Of a DNA stretch of 64,000 nt, positions 63,279 through 64,000 are shown piece by piece. Each line of letters opens with the position of its first letter. Positions within the stretch are counted from its first letter, which is position 1. Origin of the DNA: Streptomyces sp. NBC_01210. Lineage in GTDB: Bacteria; Actinomycetota; Actinomycetes; Streptomycetales; Streptomycetaceae. The DNA is taken from the NCBI RefSeq assembly GCF_036010325.1, contig NZ_CP108549.1:1488001-1552000 (forward strand), written 5' to 3'. A model generated the notes under the pieces. That model was not told where the DNA came from. It saw only the letters and a list, made by a program, of their open reading frames with translations, and searched no databases. The position numbers were made by a program, and so were the translations under genes.

Positions 63279-63737
63279 TCAGTCCTCGTCCGGGCGGGTG
63301 CCTCGGCTCTCCGCGAGGGCCCGCAGGGCGCGCGCGTCACTGATGGCGTGCGCCTTGGCGATACCCGGCTGAATGCCCAGTACGGGCAGGCTGGTGCCGT
63401 CGCTGAGGTCGAGGAAGACCCAGGGGTCGCCGGGGCGGAGATTCACCCGCAGGATCTCGGCCCACTCCAGTTGGCGCGTACGGGTGAGATTGACGACAGT
63501 GACGCCGTTCTCGTCGGCGACGACCTTCGGTCGGCTCAGCAGGGCCAGTACGCCGAAGAAGACCAGAGCGGTGAAGATGAAGCTGCTCCGCTCCCCCGCG
63601 CTCAGCTTCTCCAGCAGCAGGGCGATGGCGGTGATCACGGCGAACATCACCACGCCCACGGTCAGCAGAACGACCCGGGTACGGGTCGGCCTGAAGGTGA
63701 CCGGGAGCGCGGGGACTTGAGATGCGGCGGCGGGCAT
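63279..63737 (-). CDS. PH-domain membrane protein
   Basis: 152 aa. Two adjacent hydrophobic helices (RVVLLTVGVVMFAVITAIALLL and SSFIFTALVFFGVLALL) then a bacterial PH (bPH6-like) domain: VVADENGVTVVNLTRTRQLEWAEILRVNLRPGDPWVFLDLSDG. ATG 63737 chosen since AAGGATG is well placed; ATG 63749 is an in-frame alternative with no room for a ribosome site. It directly follows hisG and is likely translated from the his transcript. Confidence 0.85.
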   Translation of the reverse strand: MPAAASQVPALPVTFRPTRTRVVLLTVGVVMFAVITAIALLLEKLSAGERSSFIFTALVFFGVLALLSRPKVVADENGVTVVNLTRTRQLEWAEILRVNLRPGDPWVFLDLSDGTSLPVLGIQPGIAKAHAISDARALRALAESRGTRPDED

Positions 63738-63752
63738 GGTTTCCGGCATCCT

Positions 63753-64000
63753 TCAGAGGCGGCAGGCGTGGATGGCCGTGGTGAGGATCGCCCGTGCGCC
63801 GAGGTCGTACAGATCGTCCATGATCCGCTGCGCTTCCTTGGCCGCGACCATGGAGCGGACGGCGACCCAGCCTTCGTGGTGCAGCGGCGAGATGGTCGGC
63901 GACTCGAGACCCGGGGTGAGGGCGACGGCCTGCTCGAGGTGCTCGACCCGGCAGTCGTAGTCCATCATCACGTAGCTGCGGGCGACCAGGACGCCCTGGA
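63753..64000 (-). CDS. hisG: ATP phosphoribosyltransferase HisG, C-terminal part
   Basis: Only the last 81 codons lie in the window; the start is beyond the right edge. VLVARSYVMMDYDCRVEHLEQAVALTPG, SPTISPLHHEGWVAVRSMV and AARAILTTAIHACRL-type ending (DLGARAILTTAIHACRL) are the C-terminal histidine-binding regulatory domain of the long HisG form. First enzyme of histidine synthesis, feedback-inhibited by histidine. The PH-domain gene follows within 16 bp. Confidence 0.93.
   Translation of the reverse strand, partial: QGVLVARSYVMMDYDCRVEHLEQAVALTPGLESPTISPLHHEGWVAVRSMVAAKEAQRIMDDLYDLGARAILTTAIHACRL

Overview
The window is chromosomal DNA from a Streptomyces (or a very close relative). GC is very high with strong third-position bias. 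Streptomyces hallmarks are present: a cvnABCD conservon, rbpA behind a SigR-type promoter, the smeA-sffA sporulation pair, ppm1 and the C-terminal end of hisG. Gene content and order look like a core-arm chromosomal neighbourhood. I see no phage, integrase, IS element, CRISPR array, rRNA or tRNA gene.

Layout. 1-2613: MFS exporter (cut by the left edge) divergent from a MocR-type regulator over a perfect palindrome. 2663-2860: tandem 37-bp intergenic repeats. 2874-8874: acetoacetyl-CoA synthetase, GH31 glucosidase, Nudix hydrolase, secreted VanX-like D,D-dipeptidase. 8906-10937: Mpo1-like protein, then a DUF35/thiolase-like pair behind a TGACG-N3-CGTCA operator. 11243-13549: glpF-glpK. 13718-17926: conservon cvnABCD (minus). 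18343-18783: small membrane protein. 18833-26802: a three-gene condensin-like operon in the order kleisin (F), winged-helix (E), SMC-like ATPase (B), with no nuclease gene beside it. 26864-32093: FCD/GntR regulator divergent from a 5-oxoproline/D-glutamate operon (MFS, DUF1445 cyclase, pxpA-pxpB-pxpC). 32164-32804: relic of an ATP-dependent 5-oxoprolinase, the enzyme that PxpABC functionally replaces. 32801-36062: SGNH hydrolase and two GT4 glycosyltransferases. 36172-38239: HEAT-like protein, a possible poly-cysteine micropeptide and an ankyrin protein. 38536-40353: smeA-sffA. 40434-44841: MocR regulator, YczE-type membrane protein, glycerophosphodiester phosphodiesterase, MFS. 45097-47114: rbpA, fxsA, ppm1. 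47632-49722: amidohydrolase with an AsnC regulator. 49927-54256: Zn-ribbon-like protein, phosphotransferase and lipocalin-like protein behind a second TGACG-N3-CGTCA site, acyl-CoA dehydrogenase. 54599-58345: GH18 chitinase with DasR-like boxes, tiny SCO1431-type membrane protein, Tat-exported C39-like peptidase, P-loop kinase. 58747-64000: EccA/CbxX-type AAA+ ATPase, two CNNM/CorC membrane proteins, PH-domain membrane protein, hisG end.

The best candidates for an under-described system are the nuclease-less F-E-B operon, whose ATPase has Asp-Asn where a Walker B Asp-Glu is expected and carries a His/Gly-rich insert before its hinge, and the 5-oxoproline locus with a dedicated regulator, a DUF1445 partner and a decayed oxoprolinase still next door. 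The shared TGACG-N3-CGTCA operator suggests a small lipid-catabolism regulon linking loci 43 kb apart. All assignments come from reading the sequence; no database search was run.
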